From positions 1-64,000 of the forward strand of contig DATHXC010000004.1 of NCBI GenBank assembly GCA_035459965.1: DNA of 64,000 nt, written 5' to 3'. The notes beneath the pieces are model-generated. The model saw nothing but the letters and a program-made list of their open reading frames with translations, was not told the origin of the DNA and ran no database searches. Positions 1 through 8,363 of the stretch are shown here, piece after piece. Source of the DNA: DATHXC01 sp035459965. Lineage in GTDB: Bacteria; Pseudomonadota; Gammaproteobacteria; Burkholderiales; Methylophilaceae. Numbering within the stretch: the stretch's first letter is position 1; every line of letters begins with the position of its first letter. The position numbers and the translations under genes are program-made.

Positions 1-1
1 C

Positions 2-331
2 AGTATCAGCGGCCCTGCAACTGTTGAAGTAAAAAATGGCAAAGGCCCTGGTGGTAACTGGGACTTCCAGTTTGACTTGGGCAATAGTGGCGCAGCTCGA
101 TTAACCGCTAATGAGTCTTTAACCTGGACTGCGACTTTTTCGAAGCCTATAAATTTTGCAGATGTTGGTTTTGCATTGCATGTGCAAGGTTTGACTAGTG
201 CGCAAGGTGGCAGTGCCTGGTACGTTGGTGGTGTGCCAAGTGTTACAGCAGTACCTGAGCCTGAGTCTTATGCGATGATGCTGGCAGGTCTTGGTTTGAT
301 GGGTTTTGTTGCAAGACGCAGAACTAAATAA
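2..331 (+). CDS. PEP-CTERM sorting-domain protein, 3' end (partial)
   Basis: Only the last 109 codons lie in the window; the frame is open from base 2, so the true start is upstream. The C-terminus carries the motif VPEPESYAMMLAGLGLMGF followed by the basic tail ARRRTK. This is the tripartite PEP-CTERM signal: a Pro-Glu-Pro motif, a hydrophobic helix and a basic cluster. Such proteins are exported and processed by an exosortase/archaeosortase-type system in Gram-negative bacteria that make exopolysaccharide. The part before the signal is Gly/Ser/Asn-rich and beta-like, with no recognisable enzyme motif. A perfect palindromic terminator follows the stop codon. Confidence 0.85.
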   Translation, partial: SISGPATVEVKNGKGPGGNWDFQFDLGNSGAARLTANESLTWTATFSKPINFADVGFALHVQGLTSAQGGSAWYVGGVPSVTAVPEPESYAMMLAGLGLMGFVARRRTK

Positions 332-360
332 TTAAGAATTAACTAAGACTAATGGCCAAA

Positions 361-388
361 CAAAAACCCGGACTTGTCCGGGTTTTTG
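361..388. terminator. Bidirectional rho-independent terminator
   Basis: A perfect 28-base palindrome with GC core CCCGGAC/GTCCGGG and flanking A5 and T5 runs lies between two convergent genes (the PEP-CTERM gene and nrdJb). Because the A and T tracts are symmetrical, it can terminate transcription from either side. Confidence 0.9.
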
Positions 389-397
389 TCTTTTAAA

Positions 398-1108
398 TTA
401 ACCGCACTTAGACTCGCCACAATTCAGACAAGTCAAACAACCATCCATAATAATCGCTGCCTTTGTCTGGCACTTGTTGCAAAGCTGGGCGCCTTTAGGG
501 AAGCCTTCTGCAGTCAATTCGCCTGCGCTACTGTTGTCATCTGATTGCTTGGCCAGGTATTCGGCGCGCTTTTCTTCAATCAGTTTTTTCTGGTGCTGGT
601 CGGGCTCACTTTTTTTTAGCATGCCGATTTCCTGCAAGTGCTGCTCTACCACTTCGCCAATCTCGGCCACCAAGCTAGGGATGTATTTACCACCCTTTTT
701 GAAGTAGCCACCGCTTGGGTCAAACACGCTGTGCAGTTCTTCTACCAGGAAAGTGACATCGCCGCCTTTACGGAACACGGCGGACATCACGCGCGTGAGG
801 GCGACGATCCACTGGAAATGGTCCATGTTCTTGGAATTGATGAAGATCTCGAACGGACGGCGGTGCTCTTGCGGGGTGCCTTCGTTCATCACTACGTCGT
901 TGATGGTGATGTAGAGCGCATGCTCGGTCACCGGTGTCTTGATCTTGTAGGTGTTGCCGACTAGCTTGTCCGGGCGGCTGAGCGGTTCACCCAGCTGTAC
1001 GACTTCAGCAGTCTTTTGCGGTTGCGCTGCAGCTTCAGCAGATTTTGCCTTGTCGTCTTCACTCAGTACGTTGTAACCAACGATTTTCTTTTCGATTTTA
1101 ATTGCCAT
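398..1108 (-). CDS. nrdJb: Class II ribonucleotide reductase small chain NrdJb (TSCPD domain)
   Basis: This 236-residue protein matches the separate C-terminal chain of split B12-dependent ribonucleotide reductases (the NrdJa/NrdJb arrangement known from Pseudomonas). The central part (about residues 45-165) is the TSCPD domain. The tail holds six cysteines (C210, C213, C224, C227, C230, C235), suited to re-reducing the active site of NrdJa or binding metal. It lies 41 bases downstream of nrdJa on the same strand, so it is almost certainly co-transcribed and acts in the same cytosolic complex. The SD-like sequence AAGGAGAAAA precedes the ATG. The call rests on domain order and gene context. 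Confidence 0.87.
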   Translation of the reverse strand: MAIKIEKKIVGYNVLSEDDKAKSAEAAAQPQKTAEVVQLGEPLSRPDKLVGNTYKIKTPVTEHALYITINDVVMNEGTPQEHRRPFEIFINSKNMDHFQWIVALTRVMSAVFRKGGDVTFLVEELHSVFDPSGGYFKKGGKYIPSLVAEIGEVVEQHLQEIGMLKKSEPDQHQKKLIEEKRAEYLAKQSDDNSSAGELTAEGFPKGAQLCNKCQTKAAIIMDGCLTCLNCGESKCG

Positions 1109-1149
1109 GTTTTTTCTCCTTAGGTTTACGGGGCTTAATGCTTAGCGCA

Positions 1150-3294
1150 TTAAAACTTGCCGTAATAACCTTCTTTCAATGCATCGTAGAGGTTGGCGGC
1201 TGAATGGGTTTCGCCGTCGTATTCGATCTCTTCGTTACCTTTCACTTCAACTTCGGTGCCGTCATCCAGCGTGAACTTGTAAGTGGTGTTTTCCAGGTCT
1301 TTCTCTGTCACCAGTACGCCCTGGAAGGCTTCCGGGTTGAAGCGGAAAGTGGTGCAACCCTTGAGGCCCTTGTCGTAAGCGTAGATGTAGATGCTCTTGA
1401 AATCTTCAAAGTCATAATCCGTCGGGACGTTGATGGTTTTGGAGATGGAGCTATCGATCCACTTTTGCGCAGCCGCCTGAATATCTACATGCGCCTTGGC
1501 CTGGATGGTGGATGAATCAAGGAAGTAATCTGGCAGCTTTTCTTCGTCGCTGGTGCCAAATGGCATGGCCTTGGAGTTGATCAGCTCGCGGTAAGCCAGC
1601 AGTTCATAAGAGAATACGTCAACCTTCTCTTTGGATTTCTTGCCTTCGCGAATCACGTTGCGGGCATAGTGGTGCGCGAATGATGGCTCAATACCGTTGC
1701 TGGCGTTGTTGGCGAGCGACAGTGAGATGGTGCCGGTCGGTGCAATAGAGCTATGGTGCGTAAAGCGCGCGCCTTTTTCGGCGATCTCGGCACGCAGCTC
1801 TTCCGGGAACTGCTGCATGTAGCGGCTGTACTTGCCCATCAGTACTTTACCTGGCAACTTATCGCCCAGCTTGATGCCGTCAGCGACCATTTCCGGGCGC
1901 TTGTCCAGCATGTCGGCAGTGATCTCGAACTCTTCACTCATGATAGGTGCGGCGCCTTTTTCTTCAGCCAGCTCAACGCCGACTTTCCAGCCCACTTGCG
2001 CCATCACCTTGGTAACTTCTTCGGTGAATTGCACAGAAGCGTCGTCGCCGTAGTTCATCTTGAGCATGGTGAGGGTAGAACCCAGGCCCAGATAGCCCAT
2101 GCCATGGCGGCGTTTGCGGGCGATTTCATCACGTTGCTGCTGCAATGGCAGACCGTTGATTTCGACTACGTTATCCAGCATGCGGGTGAACGTGCCCACT
2201 ACTTCGCTGTATTCATCCCAGTCAAAAAAGGCTTTGTCGGTGAATGGGTGCTTGACGAACATGGTCAGGTTGACCGAGCCCAGCAGGCAAGCACCATAAG
2301 GCGGCAGAGGCTGCTCGCCGCATGGGTTGGTCGCGCGGATGTTTTCGCAGAACCAGTTATTGTTCATTTCGTTGACGCGGTCGATCAGGATAAAGCCCGG
2401 CTCGGCGAAATCGTAGGTGGAGGACATGATGACGTCCCACAAACGGCGCGCCTTGATGGTCTTGTACACACGGCAGGCGGTCTTGCCATCGGATTCACGC
2501 GTGAGGTATTTACCCTTCACTGGCCATTCGCGCCATACCACTTGTGTTTCATCCAGCAAGTCCAGGTTATCAGCAGAAGCCTCTTTGGCGGTGACCGGGA
2601 AAGCCAGTTTCCATTCGGCTTCGGCCTTCACTGCTTCCATGAACTCCTTGGTGATCAGGCATGACAGGTTGAACTGGCGTAAACGGCCAGCCTCGCGCTT
2701 GGCCTTGATGAAGTCGATAACATCAGGGTGCGAAATATCGAAAGTCGCCATTTGTGCGCCACGACGGCCACCGGCAGAAGACACGGTAAAGCACATCTTG
2801 TCGTAGATATCCATGAACGACAGCGGGCCGCTGGTATATGCGCCAGCACCGGCTACGAATGCGCCTTTTGGACGCAGGGTGGAGAACTCATAACCGATAC
2901 CGCAACCGGCTTTCAGGGTCAGGCCGGCTTCATGCACCTTGCCCAGAATGTCATCCATGCTGTCTTCAACAATGCCGGAAACCGTGCAGTTGATAGTGCT
3001 GGTAGCTGGCTTGTGCTCAAGCGCACCGGCGTTGGAGGTAATACGGCCAGCGGGAATCGCGCCACGGCGCAATGCCCATAGAAATTTGTCATACCACAGG
3101 CTGCGCTTGGCATCGGTTTCTTCCGCATCAGCCAGCGCACGCGCGACACGCTTGTAGGTGTCGTCCATGGTTTCATCGATATGCTTACCCTGCTTGGTCT
3201 TCAGACGATATTTCTTATCCCAGATATCTATGGATACTGATTGCATGGGAACCTCTTGGGTTGTCTCATCCGAAGCTTGGACTACTTTAAGCAT
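1150..3294 (-). CDS. nrdJa: Adenosylcobalamin-dependent ribonucleoside-diphosphate reductase catalytic chain NrdJa
   Basis: The enzyme reduces ribonucleotides to deoxyribonucleotides for DNA synthesis, using a radical generated from adenosylcobalamin, so it needs no oxygen. The 714-residue chain has the reductase barrel. The signature NPCGEQPLPPYGACLLGSVN carries the N-x-C-x-E active-site set (N323, C325, E327). An upstream TSTINCTV segment holds the usual N-terminal redox cysteine. It lacks the TSCPD/cysteine tail, which nrdJb supplies next door. The ATG at 3294 has a GGAAGGA ribosome site. A promoter with NrdR-like boxes lies about 150 bases upstream, suggesting repression when dATP is plentiful. 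A start at 3246 is possible but less well placed. Confidence 0.93.
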   Translation of the reverse strand: MLKVVQASDETTQEVPMQSVSIDIWDKKYRLKTKQGKHIDETMDDTYKRVARALADAEETDAKRSLWYDKFLWALRRGAIPAGRITSNAGALEHKPATSTINCTVSGIVEDSMDDILGKVHEAGLTLKAGCGIGYEFSTLRPKGAFVAGAGAYTSGPLSFMDIYDKMCFTVSSAGGRRGAQMATFDISHPDVIDFIKAKREAGRLRQFNLSCLITKEFMEAVKAEAEWKLAFPVTAKEASADNLDLLDETQVVWREWPVKGKYLTRESDGKTACRVYKTIKARRLWDVIMSSTYDFAEPGFILIDRVNEMNNNWFCENIRATNPCGEQPLPPYGACLLGSVNLTMFVKHPFTDKAFFDWDEYSEVVGTFTRMLDNVVEINGLPLQQQRDEIARKRRHGMGYLGLGSTLTMLKMNYGDDASVQFTEEVTKVMAQVGWKVGVELAEEKGAAPIMSEEFEITADMLDKRPEMVADGIKLGDKLPGKVLMGKYSRYMQQFPEELRAEIAEKGARFTHHSSIAPTGTISLSLANNASNGIEPSFAHHYARNVIREGKKSKEKVDVFSYELLAYRELINSKAMPFGTSDEEKLPDYFLDSSTIQAKAHVDIQAAAQKWIDSSISKTINVPTDYDFEDFKSIYIYAYDKGLKGCTTFRFNPEAFQGVLVTEKDLENTTYKFTLDDGTEVEVKGNEEIEYDGETHSAANLYDALKEGYYGKF

Positions 3295-3422
3295 GGGTTA
3301 TATCCTTCCTTGATTGAACTGGCCTGTTTTTTTAGTTTGGCATTCCCAAAACTAATTCACTATTGGCCGAATTTATTGTTAGTTTTTGCTGTTTTGCCAA
3401 TTAGGGCAAAAAACAGTCTTAA

Positions 3423-3469
3423 CCACAAGATATTGTGACTGATTGCAAAATTATGTCATTTTGTAGTGA
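3423..3469 (-). promoter_or_regulatory. Pair of NrdR-like boxes
   Basis: Box 1 (3423-3438, CCACAAGATATTGTGA) fits the NrdR consensus acaCwAtATaTwGtgt at 13 of 16 positions. Box 2 (3454-3469, TGTCATTTTGTAGTGA) is a weaker match that keeps the outer C and GTG. The boxes start exactly 31 bases apart, about three helical turns, which is the spacing typical of NrdR pairs in front of ribonucleotide reductase operons. On the minus strand, box 2 fills the promoter spacer and box 1 covers the likely transcription start. NrdR itself is not encoded in this window. Confidence 0.7.
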
Positions 3470-3476
3470 GGGTCAA
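3448..3476 (-). promoter_or_regulatory. Sigma-70 promoter of nrdJa-nrdJb
   Basis: On the minus strand, TTGACC (3471-3476) and TAATTT (3448-3453) are separated by exactly 17 bases. Transcription would begin near 3441, giving a 5' leader of about 147 bases. The AT-rich leader contains one imperfect hairpin around 3391-3419 (CTGTTTT...AAAACAG). No B12-riboswitch consensus box is visible in it. Confidence 0.6.
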
Positions 3477-3693
3477 GCATTTTTTTTGGTGCAGACGCTC
3501 GTTTCCCGGCCCGTTTTTGGGGCGTGCCGTTTAAGCGGCATCTACGCTTGGTTTTGCGGCTGGGTGAGTCATTACTAACCAAATAAAAAATAAATATTTG
3601 GACATCCGGCAGGGTTTGATGCATGGGTCGGGGAATGATTTTTGCTCATTCGCCGCAGATGATTAAGGGCTGGCTAACGTCAATGCCTGTTTT
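3477..3693. other. Intergenic stretch without recognised gene
   Basis: This is the remainder of the 399-base gap between nrdJa and the next minus-strand gene. It contains a T8 run at 3481 and a short GCCG...CGGC inverted repeat near 3526-3540, which could help end transcription of the gene at 3694-4293. No open reading frame with coding character was seen. Confidence 0.5.
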
Positions 3694-4293
3694 TTAAGCA
3701 AACAGCCAGCGATGAACCAGCTTGGTGTAGCGTGGCATGACGACCCACACCATGAGCGAGACCACTATCCCAGTCAGCAGCAGGGTATCCAGGTAATGGT
3801 TGCCGGGCACCTTGAGCCATCTCAGCAAGGGGAATAACAGCATGGGTACGCCTACCACCAGCGGATAAATGGCAGACCATGTTACCAGGAACTGCTTCCA
3901 GCGTACCGGGACTTTGGCTTTTTGGCCGCCCTGGCTGAACCAGAAGTCCAAGCCACTGTTGATATAAAACTCGTCTTTGCTCGCCAGCACTGCCTGTATC
4001 TTGGCAATCAAGCGCTGACGTTCTGCTGATTCCATCCAGTGCTTGAGATTCTGCTGATTGTCGTATCGGATGATCACGGTGTAGGTATCAGTAAGCCCGC
4101 TAATGGGGCGGATGATGTGCCAATCCAGCAGGCCTTGTGATGCTCTGCAAATGGGGCCGATTTCATTCAGCCATTCTTCGTATTGTGCTTGCTGTGCGGC
4201 AGAAACGCGATGCGTGATCACCACCGTGGCGCCATGTTCTATGTTTTTGTTGAGACTTTCTAAGTTGTCCTGTTCTAAGTTTTCTTGGCTCAT
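3694..4293 (-). CDS. Antibiotic biosynthesis monooxygenase-fold (ABM) membrane protein
   Basis: A 199-residue protein whose residues of about 20-110 (ATVVITHRVSAAQQAQYEEW ... YTVIIRYDNQQNLKHWMES) form a dimeric ferredoxin-like ABM domain. Two hydrophobic helices follow (about residues 132-155 and 168-190). ABM proteins with this C-terminal membrane part are common and mostly uncharacterised; the domain can be a cofactor-free monooxygenase or simply a small-ligand binder. It is tandem with the LysR gene on its upstream side and separated from it by 43 bases. Substrate unknown. Confidence 0.75.
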   Translation of the reverse strand: MSQENLEQDNLESLNKNIEHGATVVITHRVSAAQQAQYEEWLNEIGPICRASQGLLDWHIIRPISGLTDTYTVIIRYDNQQNLKHWMESAERQRLIAKIQAVLASKDEFYINSGLDFWFSQGGQKAKVPVRWKQFLVTWSAIYPLVVGVPMLLFPLLRWLKVPGNHYLDTLLLTGIVVSLMVWVVMPRYTKLVHRWLFA

Positions 4294-4336
4294 GGGTTGT
4301 TATTCCTTTCGTTAGTATTTTTTATATTGCCAAGGC

Positions 4337-5239
4337 TCACTGCGCTGCCCCACCGGCAAACTTTGGCTTTAATTCTGCCTGTGCCAAATCAATAAAAGCA
4401 CGCAGCTTGGGGGGCATAAAGCGCTGGCGCGGATAGACCATATGTACCGGATCTGCCTTGGCTTGCCAGCCAGGCAGGACGCGCACCAAATCACCACTCA
4501 CAAGCTGCGCCTTGCAGATGAAAGCAGGCAGCAATGCTACTCCCTGCCCATTCTCCGTCATCGCTTTCACCACGCCTATGCTGTTGGCCAGGGTGCGTGC
4601 TGGCAGCGGAATGGTGACGTTGCTATCGCCATTATTCAAGTCCCAGGCATCGCGCCCAATCGGGGTGAATTGCAGGCAGCGATGCGCGTGCAGGTCCTGC
4701 GGGTCTTTCAGGGGCGCGGATTGCTCCAGGTATTGGCGGCTCGCGAATACTGCCCAAAGTATGGTACCCAGTGATTTTGCCACCAAACTGGAATCGCGCA
4801 ACTCACCGGTACGGATCGCGACATCCACACCTTCTGCCACCAGGTCGATATAGCGGTCGGTCAATAGCAACTCCAACTCCAGTGCCGGGAATTCCTGTTG
4901 CGCACGCTGCACCAGCCCGGCAAGCAGGTTGTCGCCCAAGTCGGCAGGCGCGGTGACCTTGAGCTTGCCTTGCGGTTGCTGGCGCGCTTCATCAATCGCA
5001 GCTTCAGCCTCCAGCATATAGCCCAGGCCCTGAGCCGCATGATGAAAATACACTGTGCCTGCTTCAGTCAGGTGCAAACGCCTTGTAGTGCGTTGCAGCA
5101 GGGTCACTCCCAGCCGTTTCTCCAGCCGGGCAACGCGCGTGCTGATCGTCGAGGTAGGCAAACCAAGCTGTCGGGCAGCTTCACTGAAACTGCCTGCCTG
5201 TACTACTTTGACAAATACTGCTGCTTCGTTGAAGTCCAT
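4337..5239 (-). CDS. LysR-family transcriptional regulator
   Basis: A 300-residue protein of standard family length. The N-terminal winged helix-turn-helix (residues 3-60, with AARQLGLPTSTISTRVARLE) is followed by a periplasmic-binding-protein-like effector domain (about 90-290). The sequence style (LLQRTTRRLHLTEAGTVYF) is that of the CrgA/AaeR-like subgroup. It is transcribed divergently from the pirin gene, and a perfect 14-base palindrome (5277-5290) lies between them. Control of the pirin/isochorismatase pair, and of its own gene, is the obvious inference. The effector cannot be told from sequence. Confidence 0.88.
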   Translation of the reverse strand: MDFNEAAVFVKVVQAGSFSEAARQLGLPTSTISTRVARLEKRLGVTLLQRTTRRLHLTEAGTVYFHHAAQGLGYMLEAEAAIDEARQQPQGKLKVTAPADLGDNLLAGLVQRAQQEFPALELELLLTDRYIDLVAEGVDVAIRTGELRDSSLVAKSLGTILWAVFASRQYLEQSAPLKDPQDLHAHRCLQFTPIGRDAWDLNNGDSNVTIPLPARTLANSIGVVKAMTENGQGVALLPAFICKAQLVSGDLVRVLPGWQAKADPVHMVYPRQRFMPPKLRAFIDLAQAELKPKFAGGAAQ

Positions 5240-5276
5240 ATATTGTTGGAACCTATATTTTTAATACACAGTATTG

Positions 5277-5290
5277 TTCATTTAAATGAA
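5277..5290. promoter_or_regulatory. Palindromic operator candidate between lysR and pirin
   Basis: TTCATTTAAATGAA is a perfect 14-base palindrome in the 155-base divergent intergenic region. It lies 38 bases from the lysR start and 104 bases from the pirin start, a plausible site for the adjacent LysR protein. The palindrome is seen directly; its function is inferred. Confidence 0.45.
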
Positions 5291-5394
5291 AAGTGATTTT
5301 ACATTTAACCATCTAGTCGCCTAAATGTCATGTGTCTATAGTGGGAACCATCGTAACGCGACACAGAAATCAAATAGAAACTAAGGAGCAGATC

Positions 5395-6261
5395 ATGAAA
5401 AAACTGGCATTTATCAAACGCAGCAACGGCAATCACTGGGTAGGCGATGGCTTCCCCGTGCAAAGCATTTTTTCATACAGGGATATCGCAGAAGAAGTCT
5501 CGCCATTTCTGTTAATGGACTACGCCGGCCCAGCTCGCTTTGAGCCAACTGAACAACGTCGTGGCGTAGGCCAGCATCCACACCGTGGTTTTGAGACTGT
5601 CACCATCGTGTATGAAGGCCAGGTATCTCACAAGGACTCCACTAGCGCTGGCGGCACCATCAGCAACGGTGATGTGCAATGGATGACCGCGGGCTCCGGC
5701 ATTATTCATGAGGAGTATCACGGTGATGACTTTGCCCGCAACGGTGGGGTCTTCGAGATGGTACAGCTGTGGGTCAACCTGCCAGCCAAAGACAAGATGA
5801 CTACTCCCGGCTATCAGGGCATCACCAGCGCGCAGATTCCTGAAATTGCGCTGGAGAATGGAGCAGGCAAAGTGCGTGTGATTGCAGGTGAATATGCAGG
5901 CCAAAAAGGTCCGGCACATACCTTCAGCCCGATGAATGTATGGGATGTAAGGCTGAATGCTGGTAGCACCGTGATATTTGATTTGCCGGAAGGCTATACC
6001 ACTGCTTTGTTTGTGTTGCATGGTGCCTTGAAAACTGGCGAAACCCACACCATAAGCCCAGCCGAGCTTGCCGTAATGCAACGCACAGGTACCAAGTTAG
6101 TGCTGGAAGCACAGCAAGACACCACATTGTTGTTGTTAAACGGGGAGCCGCTGAATGAACCGGTGGTTGGCCATGGCCCCTTTGTCATGAATAGTCGGGA
6201 GGAAATCAACCAGGCGATTGATGACTATAACCAAGGTCGATTTGCAGTATCAGCGGCATAA
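5395..6261 (+). CDS. Pirin family protein
   Basis: Bicupin protein of 288 residues. The N-terminal cupin holds the metal-binding set HPHRGFETVTIVYEGQ ... SGIIHEE, and the C-terminal cupin is the usual shorter one. Bacterial pirins such as YhhW can act as quercetin 2,3-dioxygenases, but many have unknown substrates. The ATG at 5395 is preceded by CTAAGGAGCAGATC; an upstream in-frame extension to 5332 has no such site. It is followed after 51 bases by an isochorismatase-like hydrolase, a frequent partner. The pair is probably one transcript controlled by the divergent LysR regulator. Confidence 0.88.
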   Translation: MKKLAFIKRSNGNHWVGDGFPVQSIFSYRDIAEEVSPFLLMDYAGPARFEPTEQRRGVGQHPHRGFETVTIVYEGQVSHKDSTSAGGTISNGDVQWMTAGSGIIHEEYHGDDFARNGGVFEMVQLWVNLPAKDKMTTPGYQGITSAQIPEIALENGAGKVRVIAGEYAGQKGPAHTFSPMNVWDVRLNAGSTVIFDLPEGYTTALFVLHGALKTGETHTISPAELAVMQRTGTKLVLEAQQDTTLLLLNGEPLNEPVVGHGPFVMNSREEINQAIDDYNQGRFAVSAA

Positions 6262-6312
6262 CGCCAATCTTTAAGTTTGTTAATTTACATTTTTTAATTT
6301 AGGAGAAATACC

Positions 6313-6939
6313 ATGAGCAAGCCATATGTACGTCTAGACCGCGATAACGCAGTAGTTTTGTTGGTAGATCACCAAGCCGGACTTTTATCCCTGGTGCGTG
6401 ATGTTGACCCGGACCGTATGAAGAACAATGTACTGGCGCTGGCCGATGCTGCGAAATTCTTCAACCTGCCGACCATACTCACTACCAGCTTTGAGACTGG
6501 CCCGAATGGCCCGCTGATGCCGGAGCTAAAAGCGATGTTTCCGGATGCACCATACATCGCCCGCCCAGGCCAGATCAATGCCTGGGACAACGAAGACTTC
6601 GTTAAAGCGATTAAAGCCACTGGTAAAAAGCAGCTGATCATCGCTGGTGTCGTGACAGAGGTTTGCGTTGCATTCCCAGCTTTGTCTGCGATTGAAGAGG
6701 GCTTTGAAGTGTTCGTGGTGGCAGATGCCTCAGGTACATTCAACGAAATGACACGTGATGCCGCATGGGATCGTATGTCTGCTGCGGGTGCACAGATGAT
6801 GACCTGGTTCGGCATGGCGTGTGAGCTGCACCGTGACTGGCGTCGTGATATTGAAGGTCTGGGCGCATTGTGCTCCAATCATATTCCTGATTACCGCAAC
6901 CTGATGACTTCATACAACACACTAAGCGCGAAACAATAA
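6313..6939 (+). CDS. Isochorismatase-family cysteine hydrolase (YcaC-like)
   Basis: This 208-residue protein has the alpha/beta fold of the isochorismatase superfamily. The catalytic triad candidates are D19 (VVLLVDHQAG), a lysine near residue 104 and C118 (VVTEVCVAF). The long C-terminal part and the sequence VADASGTFNEMTRDAAWDRM match the YcaC-like subgroup, octameric hydrolases of unknown physiological substrate. A good ribosome site (TAGGAGAAATACC) precedes the ATG. It lies directly after the pirin gene, so the two probably serve one detoxification or ring-cleavage step. Substrate not predictable. Confidence 0.85.
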   Translation: MSKPYVRLDRDNAVVLLVDHQAGLLSLVRDVDPDRMKNNVLALADAAKFFNLPTILTTSFETGPNGPLMPELKAMFPDAPYIARPGQINAWDNEDFVKAIKATGKKQLIIAGVVTEVCVAFPALSAIEEGFEVFVVADASGTFNEMTRDAAWDRMSAAGAQMMTWFGMACELHRDWRRDIEGLGALCSNHIPDYRNLMTSYNTLSAKQ

Positions 6940-6962
6940 ACGATTTTTATAAAGCTGTCCGA

Positions 6963-6997
6963 CTGCCACTTGCATCAGAGGTGATGCCAAGTGGCAG
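6963..6997. terminator. Strong hairpin after the pirin/isochorismatase operon
   Basis: The arms CTGCCACTTG/CAAGTGGCAG extend inward through CATCA/TGATG to a GAGG loop, with one bulged C: about 15 base pairs. No real U-tract follows (CCTGTTTA), so it may be a processing or attenuating hairpin rather than a classical terminator. Confidence 0.55.
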
Positions 6998-7071
6998 CCT
7001 GTTTAAAGACGAAGACCACGATTACACAAGAGTTTGCTAAAAGCCACGTACTCTGTGCGAAAATCCCGTAT

Positions 7072-8337
7072 ATGAATCGCACCGTTTACTCCCTCCTGCT
7101 CTACCTTCTACTTCCTTTCACGCCCATCAAGCTGTTATGGCGCGGCATCCGCCAACCCGAATATCTGCAACATGTGGGTGAACGCTATGGTTTTTATCCC
7201 GAGCTTGCATCAGAAAAACCGCTGATCTGGCTACATTGTGTATCGGTGGGTGAAACCCGGGCCGCTGCCCCGTTGGTGAAAGAGTTGCAGCATCATTACC
7301 CGCAACACCAGATATTGCTCACCCATGCCACCCCCACCGGGCGCGCCGCCGGAGAGCAATTGTTTGGTGATAGCGTATTGCGGGCTTACCTGCCTTACGA
7401 TGTGCCAAGTGCCGTGCGTCGTTTTGTCACACACTTCAAGCCGGTGCTGGGCGTGCTGATGGAAACTGAACTGTGGTTCAACCTGATTGCAAGCTGCAAA
7501 ACCCAGCAGATACCAATATTGCTGGTGAACGCGCGCCTCTCCGTAAAATCCGCAACCGGGTATGCCAAAGTGGGCAAGCTTGCCAGCGAAGGTTTGCAAA
7601 GCTTGACGGCAATAGCAGCGCAGACTGAACAGGATGCTGAGCGTTTAAATGGGCTGGGCGCGAGCAACACTGAGGTAATGGGGAACCTGAAATTTGATGT
7701 ATTGCCGCCGCCGGATGCCGCCGAGCTTGGCCACCAGCTGCGCGTATTGCTGGGCAAGAATCGCCCGGTATTCCTGGCCGCCAGCACGCGTGATGGCGAA
7801 GAAGCGACTATCCTGCAGGCAGTCAAGGCGGCCCAAGTGCCTAACTTGCTGACGATCATCGTGCCGCGCCATCCACAGCGTTTTGATGAAGTGGGCAATA
7901 TGCTTACCAAGTCAGGTGTGCGCTTTTTGCGTCGATCCAAGCTTGAAGAGGCGGTGCCTGCAACCGTCAGTACCGTGCTGGGCGACAGCATGGGGGAAAT
8001 GTTTACCTATTATGCGGCGAGTGACATCGCCTTTATCGGCGGCAGCCTGCAGCCGCTGGGCGGGCAAAACCTGATAGAAGCCAGCGCCATGAGCAAGCCA
8101 GTGCTGATCGGCCCACATACCTTTAACTTTACGCAAGCCACCGAGCTTGCCATTGCCGCAGGTGCCGCCTGGCGCGTGAATGACAGTGCCGACCTGGCCA
8201 ATGCGCTGAAGCGTTTATTCGGCGACCATGAAAAACGGCAAAGCATGAGCCTGGCAGCGCTGGATTTCAGTACCAGCGAGGGCGGTGCCACCTTGCGGAT
8301 TGCTGATTTGATAGCGCGGTATTTGCCGCAGGGTTAA
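7072..8337 (+). CDS. waaA: 3-deoxy-D-manno-octulosonic acid transferase (Kdo transferase)
   Basis: WaaA (KdtA) adds Kdo residues from CMP-Kdo to lipid A precursor at the inner membrane, an essential step in lipopolysaccharide synthesis. The 421-residue product starts with a hydrophobic anchor (VYSLLLYLLLPFTPIKLLW). It then shows the GT30 signatures WLHCVSVGETRAAAPL and, near the C-terminus, GGQNLIEASAMSKPVLIGPH. The ATG at 7072 is chosen because homologues begin at the membrane anchor; the frame stays open to 6991, but that adds 27 residues with no ribosome site. The gene appears to stand alone between two unrelated genes. Confidence 0.93.
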   Translation: MNRTVYSLLLYLLLPFTPIKLLWRGIRQPEYLQHVGERYGFYPELASEKPLIWLHCVSVGETRAAAPLVKELQHHYPQHQILLTHATPTGRAAGEQLFGDSVLRAYLPYDVPSAVRRFVTHFKPVLGVLMETELWFNLIASCKTQQIPILLVNARLSVKSATGYAKVGKLASEGLQSLTAIAAQTEQDAERLNGLGASNTEVMGNLKFDVLPPPDAAELGHQLRVLLGKNRPVFLAASTRDGEEATILQAVKAAQVPNLLTIIVPRHPQRFDEVGNMLTKSGVRFLRRSKLEEAVPATVSTVLGDSMGEMFTYYAASDIAFIGGSLQPLGGQNLIEASAMSKPVLIGPHTFNFTQATELAIAAGAAWRVNDSADLANALKRLFGDHEKRQSMSLAALDFSTSEGGATLRIADLIARYLPQG

Positions 8338-8363
8338 GTGCCTGCGCTCATACTTTTCCAGGC

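Noticed and set aside
1753..2664. A 303-codon open frame on the plus strand
   Set aside because: It lies fully antisense inside nrdJa, whose protein is clearly conserved. No ribosome site or family pattern supports it.
3295..3447. B12 riboswitch in the nrdJa leader
   Set aside because: No B12-box-like consensus was found; only an AT-rich leader with one imperfect hairpin.
5512..6081. A 189-codon minus-strand frame
   Set aside because: Antisense shadow of the pirin gene with no recognisable domain.
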